This document shows, one piece after another, positions 5,191 through 12,249 of a DNA stretch of 39,848 bases. Position numbers and translations under genes: made by a program. Under the pieces are notes generated by a model. It made no database searches and was not told the origin of the DNA. It saw only the letters and a list, made by a program, of their open reading frames with translations. Source of the stretch: SIG565 sp045646145. Its GTDB lineage: Bacteria; Bacillota; Clostridia; Oscillospirales; Acutalibacteraceae. The first letter of the stretch is position 1; every line of letters starts with the position of its first letter. The stretch lies in contig JAZRKE010000080.1 in NCBI GenBank assembly GCA_045646145.1, positions 1 through 39,848 of the forward strand, written 5' to 3'.

Positions 5191-7074
5191 TTAAAAAATA
5201 TTTTTGTTTTCTCTGTAGGTAAACCAGATATTTTCAAAGAAGTCATCATTATAAGGAATAGGTCTTACCCCTCGCCACTGAGATATAAAGCCGTTATCGG
5301 TAAGATAGGTTTCCTGCACCTTTGAGCGTGTGCCCGTCTTCTCCTGAGAAAAACGGAAAATCTCTTCAAGCCCTGCTCGCAGATTTCCGTCTTTATCATA
5401 ATAAAGACTTGAGCCTCGGGTGTCGCCTACCGTAACGGAATAATCAATCATCGCCGTAAGCAAAGCCCTTTGGGTTGTGATAATATCCTTTAATTTATAA
5501 TACATATAAAGATGCGCTTTATCCTTAACCCCTACAACACCTATTTCGGTTTCCTCCAACGCTTTACGCAGCTCTTTACCGTTTCGTATGGCTGCGGCGC
5601 AGTCGCTCATTCTTCTTTGCGCCTGACAGATTAACCCATCTACGTTATTTTCTCTTTCGGTAATATGAGCAGTTTCTCTCATATGCCTTTCCTCTGCAGC
5701 CTTAATGATACCGTCAAATATACCGTCATCAATTAAAGCGTTACCGTTTTGTGATATGTATTGCGCCGCCCTGAGAGAGCCAACCTGACCTGAATTCAGC
5801 GCCGAGCCACCCGGACGTGTAACACCGTGAGTTCCTGCGCATTCACCCGCAGCAAAAAGCCCCTTAACACTTGTCTGCCACCACATATCCACCGCTATGC
5901 CGCCGTTATTATGCTGAGCACACAGAGCAATTTCAAGATATTCTGTAGTTATATCTAAGCCTTTTCCCTTATACAGCTCAATAGCAGGAGTATTCATCTT
6001 ATTTAGTCTTTCAATAGGTGTGCCAAATAGAGCCGCTGCTTTGCTTAAATACTCAAAGGCTTCATTTGATAACTTATTATAATCTATTTTTTCTAACCTA
6101 AAAGGATTTTTGGTGAAATCAAGATAAACTCTACGTTTTTTAAGGACACATTCTCGGTAAACAAGCAAATCTATTACAGACGAGCCCTCAAGCACCTTTT
6201 TAGAATCAAAGGGCCATTGATAGCCTTTAAGGAATACCATTGAAAGTGCTTCATATTTATCCTCAAAATAATCGCTTAAAAACTCATATTCATTGCCGTT
6301 TTCATCTATTGACACAAACCTCGGCAAAACCTGCATATATGTGCCCGAAACATTCCAACGTGGGTTAATTGAGGCTAAGCCATACTGCCATTCGGTAAGA
6401 TTTTGTGCCTTTGCTCCTGCTAACAAAGCCAGACTTGTAGTACCTGTATGACATTCAGGAAAAACGCTATCGGCATAAATTCCTGCAGGGCCGCCTGTGC
6501 ACATTACAATATCTGCACACTTAAAGGCAACTAAATCTCCGCTTAATTTCTCTATACAAAGCAGACCGCAAGACGCATCATTGTGCTTTAAAATTTCTAT
6601 TGCAAGATATCCGCTATATACTTCAATACCTAATTTTTCAGCATTTTTTTGCAACGCTTCAGTCATAAATTTTGAAGTTAAAGGCCCTGCGCTTGTTGCC
6701 CTCGCATAAGGGTCCTGATCAGTTTTATAGCCTACATACTCGCCGTAACGATTTACAGGAAAAGCTACACCCAATTCGCATAAATTCATAAACGAGCGTA
6801 CCGATAAAGCAGCTTCGCAAAGGGCGTTATCTCCGTCAACACTGCCACCCGCAAAGAGGTTTTCTGCCATTTTATAAACGCTGTCAGGGTTGTCTCCGCC
6901 TAACCCCAATTTATAATAGGTCTGCTTATCACTACCTGTGTTACGGGAAGTTCCGCAACCTGTTGCCTCGGTCACGATTGCTACATTTTTACCGAACTGC
7001 TTTAGTCGGCACGCCGCATTATAACCTGCCGCACCCGTACCGATAACAATAACGTCGTAAGTATATGTTTTCAT
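5191..7074 (-). CDS. FAD-dependent oxidoreductase, FrdA/SdhA/AprA-like flavoprotein
   Basis: 627 residues. The FAD-binding dinucleotide motif is at the N-terminus (VIVIGTGAAGYNAACRL), followed by the GTSRNTGSDKQ region that covers the flavin, and a second FAD segment near residues 400-440: LFAAGECAGTHGVTRPGGSA. HNNGGIAVD matches the family's HNxGGI active-site strand, and the C-terminal helical domain (IGVVGVKD, MYYKLKDI) is like that of succinate dehydrogenase and APS reductase alpha subunits. No signal peptide or Tat motif, so it is cytosolic, unlike many fumarate reductase-like enzymes of gut bacteria. Its ATG shares one base with the SDR stop (TAATG). It probably reduces or oxidises a C-C or ring bond of the operon's substrate. 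Confidence 0.85.
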   Translation of the reverse strand: MKTYTYDVIVIGTGAAGYNAACRLKQFGKNVAIVTEATGCGTSRNTGSDKQTYYKLGLGGDNPDSVYKMAENLFAGGSVDGDNALCEAALSVRSFMNLCELGVAFPVNRYGEYVGYKTDQDPYARATSAGPLTSKFMTEALQKNAEKLGIEVYSGYLAIEILKHNDASCGLLCIEKLSGDLVAFKCADIVMCTGGPAGIYADSVFPECHTGTTSLALLAGAKAQNLTEWQYGLASINPRWNVSGTYMQVLPRFVSIDENGNEYEFLSDYFEDKYEALSMVFLKGYQWPFDSKKVLEGSSVIDLLVYRECVLKKRRVYLDFTKNPFRLEKIDYNKLSNEAFEYLSKAAALFGTPIERLNKMNTPAIELYKGKGLDITTEYLEIALCAQHNNGGIAVDMWWQTSVKGLFAAGECAGTHGVTRPGGSALNSGQVGSLRAAQYISQNGNALIDDGIFDGIIKAAEERHMRETAHITERENNVDGLICQAQRRMSDCAAAIRNGKELRKALEETEIGVVGVKDKAHLYMYYKLKDIITTQRALLTAMIDYSVTVGDTRGSSLYYDKDGNLRAGLEEIFRFSQEKTGTRSKVQETYLTDNGFISQWRGVRPIPYNDDFFENIWFTYRENKNIF

Positions 7075-7799
7075 TATAATCTCCTGATATGAAAGCCGCC
7101 GTCTACATCTATAGACTGACCAGTAACGTACGGCAAACTACCGTTGCAAAGTGTCCATACTGCATTTGCTATATCTTCAGGTTTGCCCCAACGCTCGATA
7201 GGCAAAAGTCCGCCGTCTATTAAAGCATCATATTTTGCCTTTACCTTGTCGGTCATACCTGTAGCAATTATACCGGGGCGGATTTCATTTACCATTATAC
7301 CATACTCTGCAAGTCTGTCAGCAAACAAGGTGGTTATCATTGACACGCCTGCTTTTGAAATGCAATATTCACCGCGCGAGGTGCTGCTTGTATAGGCAGA
7401 CATCGAGGAAATATTTACAATACTCCCCTCTTTGTTTTCTTTCATAATATTAGCAACCAATTGAGTTAAAAATAGTGTACCTTTAGTGTTAATATTCATA
7501 ACAAAATCATAAGATTCCTCGGTCATTTCGAGTATATCATTTCTAACCTTTGGAGCCACACCTGCAACATTTACGAGAATATCAATATTATCATATTTAT
7601 CCATTGCGGTTTTAACATAGTATTCTCTTGATTCTTTACTACTTAAATCACCCTGAAAATATGTAAATTCGCCATCTAACTGTTTAGACATATCGGATGC
7701 TACATCCATTCCCACAACTGCCACACCGTTTTCTAATAAAAGTTTTGCAGTTGCAAAGCCTATACCGCCTGCAACGCCTGTAACCAATGCTACTTTCAT
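7074..7799 (-). CDS. short-chain dehydrogenase/reductase (SDR)
   Basis: 241 residues, classical SDR. The cofactor motif TGVAGGIGFATAKLL opens the protein, followed by the acidic Asp in VGMDVA (NAD preference), NVAG at the core, the catalytic Ser in NISSMSAYTSS, YCISK (Tyr and Lys of the triad) and a closing VTGQSIDVDGG. The ATG at 7799 lies 9 bases behind GGAGG and shares one base with the stop of the upstream flavin reductase (TGATG); a TTG three bases earlier is unlikely to be used. It would interconvert a ketone and an alcohol on the substrate handled by its neighbours. Substrate unknown. Confidence 0.9.
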   Translation of the reverse strand: MKVALVTGVAGGIGFATAKLLLENGVAVVGMDVASDMSKQLDGEFTYFQGDLSSKESREYYVKTAMDKYDNIDILVNVAGVAPKVRNDILEMTEESYDFVMNINTKGTLFLTQLVANIMKENKEGSIVNISSMSAYTSSTSRGEYCISKAGVSMITTLFADRLAEYGIMVNEIRPGIIATGMTDKVKAKYDALIDGGLLPIERWGKPEDIANAVWTLCNGSLPYVTGQSIDVDGGFHIRRL

Positions 7800-9124
7800 C
7801 AACTTTTACCTCCGCAAAGTTCTTTGTATATAGGCAAATACACATCTTTATCTCTTATAACGCAGCCGGGCGTACCGCCCTTCGTTCTCATAATTTCGGT
7901 GCATTTTGAACAGCAAATACAGATTTTATTTTTATCCATAGTGCCATTTTTAAGTATATCTTTAGCAAAATCGGGGTATGCAAAAATTGTTCTGCCAAAG
8001 CCACCAAAATCGAAATCGCCGTTATTTATAAAGGCTGAAATTACATTAGGAGCCGCCACGCCTAAATAGGACACCGCAGAGCATATAATAAGCATTTCTG
8101 GGTTTAGTTTTTTTAGTCTTGCAGTACCCTTAAGTATTCTTGCAACACCCTCTAATGGATGCTCGGGCGGTTCATAGCTACCTTTTGCATAGGGGCGGTT
8201 TACATATGGGTTAAAATACGGATTACCCATTGTGATATTAAGTAATTTTACACCGTATTTATAAAGTTCCTTTATAAGCCAATCGGGCTCTGTTGTGTCA
8301 AAATCCAAACTGCCATCATTTTTTACACCAAAACCATAAGGATACATAAATCCGTCATAAACATTAAGTCTTGAGGACACTATAAAATCTTTAGAACAGC
8401 TATCGATTGCACCCTTAACGCTTTCTCTGAGCAACCTTGTCCTGTTTTCTAAAGAACCTCCGTATCTGCCCTCACGGTTATAAGCAGAAAGTAATTCGGA
8501 ATTAAGATACCTGTGACAACATTTAATATCCACACCGTCAAAGCCTGATTTTTCGGCAAGTATCGAGCCGCTTATCAAAGCCTCGCCTACACAGTCTAAA
8601 TACTCATCGGTAACAATTCTGTCAGATGATATCGGATTATCTTTCTCAAAAATAGGATTGTTATAAGCAATTAGCGGTGCAGGTGTTCCGTTCGGTTTTG
8701 AATATCTACCTGAATGGGTGGCCTGCATTATAACTATAGGCTCATAGCCGTTTTCTTTAACTGCGGTTTCCTTGATGTTCTCAACCTGCTTTTTAAAATC
8801 ATCAAGATTGTTTTCAGTTATGTAAAGCTGACGGGGATTCGCCCTACCCTCTTCCATAACGGCGGTAGCCTCAAACCATATAATGCCTGCTCCACCCTTG
8901 GCAAACCTTTTGTAACGCCGCTTTGTGAGGGTATCAGGGCTGCCGTCGGCGGTGCCGTCGCACCCCTCCATTGCCTGACAGGCAAGACGGTTGGGGATTA
9001 CCTTGCTGCTGACAGTGAGCGGTGTTTTCAGCACCTGTGTATCCTGCGAAAACGGAAGCTCAGTGCTCAATTCTTTATTTTGATTTAAAAATTCATTTGT
9101 CGATAAATATACTTTTCGCTGCAC
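7799..9124 (-). CDS. NADH:flavin oxidoreductase / Old Yellow Enzyme, barrel-only form
   Basis: About 441 residues. An Old Yellow Enzyme TIM barrel runs through most of it: NRLACQAMEGCDG, QATHSGRYSKP, then DGVDIKCCHRYLNSELLS and NREGRYGGSLENR, the strongest signature. A CICCSKC group and a Cys thirteen residues later match the 4Fe-4S site of the 2,4-dienoyl-CoA reductase-type branch. The C-terminal FAD/NADPH domain of that branch (total about 640-670 residues) is missing, so electrons must come from elsewhere. GTG 9124 has good spacing to AGGGAG; GTG 9130 is very close to it. First gene of the operon. Likely reduces an activated C=C bond, as BaiCD/BaiH or isoflavone reductases do; the substrate is unknown. 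Confidence 0.85.
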   Translation of the reverse strand: MQRKVYLSTNEFLNQNKELSTELPFSQDTQVLKTPLTVSSKVIPNRLACQAMEGCDGTADGSPDTLTKRRYKRFAKGGAGIIWFEATAVMEEGRANPRQLYITENNLDDFKKQVENIKETAVKENGYEPIVIMQATHSGRYSKPNGTPAPLIAYNNPIFEKDNPISSDRIVTDEYLDCVGEALISGSILAEKSGFDGVDIKCCHRYLNSELLSAYNREGRYGGSLENRTRLLRESVKGAIDSCSKDFIVSSRLNVYDGFMYPYGFGVKNDGSLDFDTTEPDWLIKELYKYGVKLLNITMGNPYFNPYVNRPYAKGSYEPPEHPLEGVARILKGTARLKKLNPEMLIICSAVSYLGVAAPNVISAFINNGDFDFGGFGRTIFAYPDFAKDILKNGTMDKNKICICCSKCTEIMRTKGGTPGCVIRDKDVYLPIYKELCGGKS

Positions 9125-9169
9125 AACCACTTCTCCCTTTTTCTTTATTGTAATGAATATTGCAGCTAT

Positions 9170-9198
9170 TTACTATATAAATTTTGCTCAGAATTATG
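9170..9198 (-). promoter_or_regulatory. probable promoter of the six-gene operon
   Basis: On the minus strand TTTACA, a 17-base spacer and TATATA lie between the AraC gene and the flavin reductase gene. Inverted ATTTTGC (9181-9187) and GCAAAAT (9207-9213), 19 bases apart, overlap both this and the divergent promoter and are a candidate regulator site. Confidence 0.5.
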
Positions 9199-9204
9199 TA
9201 AATC

Positions 9205-9232
9205 TTGCAAAATGCATAATTTGTGCTATAAT
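9205..9232 (+). promoter_or_regulatory. promoter of the AraC-family gene
   Basis: TTGCAA (9205-9210), a 16-base spacer and TATAAT (9227-9232), about 20 bases before the ATG and just upstream of AAAGGAGTGAG. Confidence 0.7.
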
Positions 9233-9251
9233 AAAATAAAGGAGTGAGAGT

Positions 9252-10043
9252 ATGCAAAGTTTAGTGCAGACCGTATACCGTTCATCAGAAATACTTCTGA
9301 AAAAACCGCATTTTCACGATTGTCATCAGATTATACTAATCCTTAAGGGCAGGGTGAACTTTTGCATAAACGGCATATACAGCAGCGCAGGGGCAGGGAA
9401 TATTGCCGTCTTCAGTCGCTATGAAAACCATTCCGTGCAAGTTCTTTCAAAGGAATATGAACGGTATGTTCTGCATATTGAACCCAATGTTATCAACCGA
9501 AAAAGCCCTGTTTATTCTCTTTTGACCGACCGTCCCATCGGTTTTTGCAATATCATCGATGTTTCATCGAATGTGGATGAGATGATATCCATCTTCAACC
9601 GCCTTTTGGTTGAACATAAGACCGCTTCAAAGCTTGCAGATGAAATGGAACAACTTTTGGTTAAGCAGTTGCTGATTACCCTCTGTCGATGTACCTCGGT
9701 AGATTTTGATAATACCCATGATGATGTAGTAATGGGGATAAAGCGACAGTTTGAAAACAAATATCATAAATCCTATACCCTTGGGTTGCTTGCAAAGCAA
9801 TTCAATGTGAGCGTTTCCTCTTTGTCTCACCGCTTCCAAGCGGCAACCGGCGTTTCGGTTATGGAATATCTGCAATCCTGCCGTATAGCAAATGCCAAGC
9901 AGATGCTTGCCGAAACCAACTGTAGCATTGGGGAAATCGTTGAAAAATGCGGATTTTCAGATAACAGCAATTTCAGCCGCACCTTTAAAAAACTGAGTGG
10001 CATATCACCGTCAGGTTTCCGCAAAAAATATAAAGGGGAGTGA
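9252..10043 (+). CDS. AraC-family transcriptional regulator
   Basis: 263 residues. The N-terminal half is a cupin-like effector domain starting HFHDCHQIILILKGRVNF and going on through GNIAVFSRYENHSV. The C-terminal ~100 residues hold two HTH units: TLGLLAKQFNVSVSSLSHRF and SIGEIVEKCGFSDNSNFSRT, ending FKKLSGISPSGFRKKY, the classic AraC/XylS signature. It is cytosolic, binds DNA and probably an operon substrate. It is divergent from the flavin reductase operon with 127 bases between them, which strongly suggests it controls that operon. The stop codon lies within the hairpin of its own terminator. Confidence 0.9.
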   Translation: MQSLVQTVYRSSEILLKKPHFHDCHQIILILKGRVNFCINGIYSSAGAGNIAVFSRYENHSVQVLSKEYERYVLHIEPNVINRKSPVYSLLTDRPIGFCNIIDVSSNVDEMISIFNRLLVEHKTASKLADEMEQLLVKQLLITLCRCTSVDFDNTHDDVVMGIKRQFENKYHKSYTLGLLAKQFNVSVSSLSHRFQAATGVSVMEYLQSCRIANAKQMLAETNCSIGEIVEKCGFSDNSNFSRTFKKLSGISPSGFRKKYKGE

Positions 10044-10060
10044 TTTCACTCCCCTTTATA
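10029..10060 (+). terminator. intrinsic terminator overlapping the AraC stop codon
   Basis: TATAAAGGGGAGTG (10029-10042) pairs with CACTCCCCTTTATA (10047-10060) around a 4-base loop. The TGA at 10041-10043 is part of the stem. The T-tract behind it is weak. Confidence 0.7.
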
Positions 10061-10194
10061 TTATATCTTTCCTCTACACTATTCACATCTATAGGCGAGG
10101 GCTTCCATCCTCTACCCTACAACACAAAATTTTTAAATTGTGATGTAAGTGTTAAAAGCGAGATTTATACGGCTATATATTACATTTTTGTTAC

Positions 10195-10221
10195 TTGACT
10201 TTTATATTTATTGCTTATAAA
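10195..10221 (+). promoter_or_regulatory. probable promoter of the DUF975 gene
   Basis: TTGACT (10195-10200), a 15-base spacer and TATAAA (10216-10221), about 50 bases before the ATG. The rest of the 229-base gap holds no gene that I can see; 10092-10122 has a possible decayed copy of the REP motif found at 22300. Confidence 0.5.
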
Positions 10222-10272
10222 ATCACATTAAACAGAACAGTTTCAAAAATCTTATAAAAAGGAGAAATTGTA

Positions 10273-11061
10273 ATGAAATATGCTGATGACTTTAAACAAA
10301 TTGCCCGTGATGCCCTGCGTAACAATTGGCGCGTAGCAGTTTTGACCGGCTTTGTTGCTTCACTAATAGGCGCGGACATTGCCTCAAGTGGTGGAGGCAG
10401 CTCTAATAGCGGCAATTCCTTAGATGGTATATCAAGAGAGCTTTTGGATTCGCAGTTTTTTCAACAAATTTATCCTATTCTTCTTATTATTCTTGTTGCA
10501 CTCGTGTTTTGGCTCATAATCACCTTTATTATAGGTGGTGCCGGCAGTCTTGGTTATGCAAAATTTAACCTGAATCTAGTAGACAAAAAGCCCGCTGCTC
10601 TTTCTGATTTATTCTCGCAATTTGACCGCTTAGGCGCAGGCTTTTGTATGAATTTTCTTATTGCACTTTATACTTCTCTTTGGTCATTGTTATTTGTTAT
10701 TCCCGGTATTATTAAAGCATATAGCTATGCTATGACACCCTACATATTGGCAGAGCACCCTGAAATGACAGCAAACGAAGCAATTACCCAGTCAAAATAC
10801 ATTATGCAGGACAATAAGTGGCGGTTGTTCTGCTTAGAGTTCAGCTTTATTGGTTGGGAACTTCTTTGTGTATCGCCTACATTAGTTCTGTTTCCCCTCT
10901 TCTATATCGGAAACTTAGGCATAATTGTTTGGGTGATACTGTCATTAACTACATTATTTGCTGGAGGTTTATTTTTAAAACCTTACCGTCGAGCTGCTCA
11001 AGCAGCTTTTTACCGCGAGGTTTCCCGCATTTGTTTTCCGCCCGTTAATCCCGTAATTTAG
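10273..11061 (+). CDS. DUF975 family integral membrane protein
   Basis: 262 residues, start behind AAAAAGGAGAAA. The N-terminal amphipathic segment (FKQIARDALRNNWRVAVLTGFVASLIG) is typical of DUF975. There are about five hydrophobic segments: residues ~17-35, ~65-92 (ILLIILVALVFWLIITFIIG), ~118-140 (FLIALYTSLWSLLFVIPGII), ~175-200 and ~208-232. The conserved KAYSYAMTPYILAEHPEM stretch and the EAITQSKYIMQDNKWRLF motif between helices identify the family. A Gly/Ser-rich linker (SSGGGSSNSGNS) follows the first helix. Function is unknown in the family. It is a single-gene transcript. Confidence 0.85.
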   Translation: MKYADDFKQIARDALRNNWRVAVLTGFVASLIGADIASSGGGSSNSGNSLDGISRELLDSQFFQQIYPILLIILVALVFWLIITFIIGGAGSLGYAKFNLNLVDKKPAALSDLFSQFDRLGAGFCMNFLIALYTSLWSLLFVIPGIIKAYSYAMTPYILAEHPEMTANEAITQSKYIMQDNKWRLFCLEFSFIGWELLCVSPTLVLFPLFYIGNLGIIVWVILSLTTLFAGGLFLKPYRRAAQAAFYREVSRICFPPVNPVI

Positions 11062-11130
11062 GATGATACAAACGCTGTTTACTAATAATTTAACGGAACC
11101 ATTCGCTTAGCTAGTGTTTTTCTTAAAACG

Positions 11131-11160
11131 AAAAAGGTTGCTCCGAAACTTAGAACAACC
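11131..11160 (-). terminator. hairpin with T-run, minus strand
   Basis: GGTTG/CAACC arms (11160-11156 and 11140-11136 on the minus strand) with a partly paired inner region, followed by five T. No minus-strand gene ends here; a consensus promoter lies only ~10 bases upstream of the hairpin (11170-11198). Confidence 0.55.
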
Positions 11161-11169
11161 AACAAATTT

Positions 11170-11198
11170 ATTATATCAAAAATTTTGCTATAGGTCAA
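11170..11198 (-). promoter_or_regulatory. consensus-like promoter facing a terminator
   Basis: On the minus strand TTGACC (11198-11193), a 17-base spacer and TATAAT (11175-11170). A transcript starting near 11163 would meet the hairpin at 11160 at once and end after about 30 bases. Confidence 0.55.
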
Positions 11199-11296
11199 TT
11201 ATTTTCACGTGTCTCACCCATATTTCTGCGTTTAGCATAATTGCGGATTTAATTTTTCATACAACATTACATATAGAAATTTGGGCTCAAATATGC

Positions 11297-11302
11297 TATA
11301 CT
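11297..11302 (+). promoter_or_regulatory. -10 box of the 11310-11656 transcript
   Basis: TATACT at 11297-11302 with a TAGAAA 17 bases upstream (11274-11279) as a passable -35. An AGAGAGG site follows, then an ATG whose frame stops after three codons. Confidence 0.4.
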
Positions 11303-11321
11303 AAAGACACAGAAAGAGAGG

Positions 11322-11558
11322 GTGATACCCAATGTTCCGTTAACTACTCCCAAAACTCTGCAACTATTAAAAAGGCAGGAATTTCAATTAATTGAAACTG
11401 AAAAATGCCTTAGAATGCAAAGTGGACAGGAGTTTTATATAGCCTTCTAAAATATAATATTCTACGCTTTAGAGAAACTCGCTTTACGGGGAAGGCGATC
11501 AGGCTATGAAAGGTGGTTTAAGAATAAGAAAACAGAAGGCAAAAAATCTAAGAATTGA
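11322..11558 (+). pseudogene. decayed small ORF, unknown family
   Basis: One frame from GTG 11322 reads VPLTTPKTLQLLKRQEFQLI and goes on through KCLRMQSGQEFYIAF to a TAA at 11448-11450. The same frame continues beyond it with FYALEKLALRGRRSGYERWF and a Lys-rich tail, stopping at TGA 11556-11558. The even, basic composition on both sides of the TAA looks like a ~78-residue protein with a nonsense mutation. The ATG with the best ribosome spacing (11332) is out of frame with it. I do not recognise the product. The stretch could instead be a non-coding RNA between promoter and terminator, or a remnant of a mobile element. Confidence 0.35.
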
Positions 11559-11593
11559 GAGGTACAATAAAAAGATGCTAGATATCAAGAGTG

Positions 11594-11656
11594 AACAAAA
11601 ATAGCCCTTGACCAAAAAGAAGTGTAAAGAAACTTCGGTCAAGGGCTATTTTTGTT
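11594..11656 (+). terminator. 20-bp perfect stem hairpin
   Basis: Arms 11594-11613 and 11637-11656 pair perfectly over 20 bp with a 23-base loop that holds a small inner hairpin. The 3' arm carries TTTTT. It separates the decayed region from luxS and blocks readthrough in either direction. Confidence 0.75.
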
Positions 11657-11669
11657 GCTTTTTTATCTA

Positions 11670-11698
11670 TTGACTTTTTCCATTAGCTTTAGTATCAT
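11670..11698 (+). promoter_or_regulatory. luxS promoter
   Basis: TTGACT (11670-11675), a 17-base spacer and TATCAT (11693-11698), about 30 bases before the ATG. Confidence 0.65.
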
Positions 11699-11728
11699 AA
11701 AAATACACTTTTGAAAAGGGAAATTATT

Positions 11729-12193
11729 ATGAACAAAATTGAAAGCTTTAAAATAAACCATCTTACATTAGAGCCCGGGCTTTATGTGTCGCGCCGCGAT
11801 ACCAAAAACTCGGTTACGGTTACAACATTTGATTTACGCATAACCGCGCCAAACCGTGAGCCTGTAATAGATATGCCTGCACTCCACACCATAGAGCACC
11901 TCGGTGCCACCTACTTCAGAAACAGTGAAAGCCAAGACGACATTGTATATTTTGGACCTATGGGTTGCAGAACGGGATGTTACCTCGTTATGTTCGGTGA
12001 GCTAAAGCCACAGGATGTTTATGATTTAGTTATAGATATGTGCGATTTTATAATAGACTTTGATGGCGATATACCCGGCGCTACGGCACACGAGTGCGGT
12101 AACTTTTCCGAGCAAAATCTCGCTATGGCGAAATTCTATATAAAGAAATACAAAACCGCACTTGAAACACATAAAAATTTCAAATACGAATAA
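11729..12193 (+). CDS. luxS: S-ribosylhomocysteine lyase
   Basis: 154 residues from ATG 11729, behind AAAAGGGA; a TTG at 11711 is in frame but overlaps the ribosome site. LuxS splits S-ribosylhomocysteine into homocysteine and DPD, the precursor of autoinducer-2, in the cytosol as part of the activated methyl cycle. The Fe/Zn ligands are visible: HTIEH (two His), and AHECGNF for the Cys. FGPMGCRTGCYL holds the catalytic Cys, and SFKINHLTLEPGLYVSRRD is the family N-terminus that shapes the dimer active site. Single-gene unit with its own promoter and terminator; no pfs gene beside it. Confidence 0.96.
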   Translation: MNKIESFKINHLTLEPGLYVSRRDTKNSVTVTTFDLRITAPNREPVIDMPALHTIEHLGATYFRNSESQDDIVYFGPMGCRTGCYLVMFGELKPQDVYDLVIDMCDFIIDFDGDIPGATAHECGNFSEQNLAMAKFYIKKYKTALETHKNFKYE

Positions 12194-12199
12194 CAGCAA

Positions 12200-12236
12200 T
12201 ATGGCACCACCCTTACGGGTAGTGCCATTAATATTT
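12200..12236 (+). terminator. luxS terminator
   Basis: ATGGCAC and ACCC on the left pair with GGGT and GTGCCAT on the right with one mismatch, followed by an AT-rich tail. It starts 8 bases behind the luxS stop. Confidence 0.75.
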
Positions 12237-12249
12237 ATATTGCTATTTT

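Noticed and set aside
10092..10122. Possible fourth REP copy
   Set aside because: Only the CTACCCTACA end and a GAGGG block agree with the other copies; too weak to list as a repeat.
11114..11395. 93-codon open frame on the plus strand
   Set aside because: Starts with a rare codon, has no ribosome site, crosses a minus-strand terminator and a plus promoter, and its translation has no protein-like pattern.
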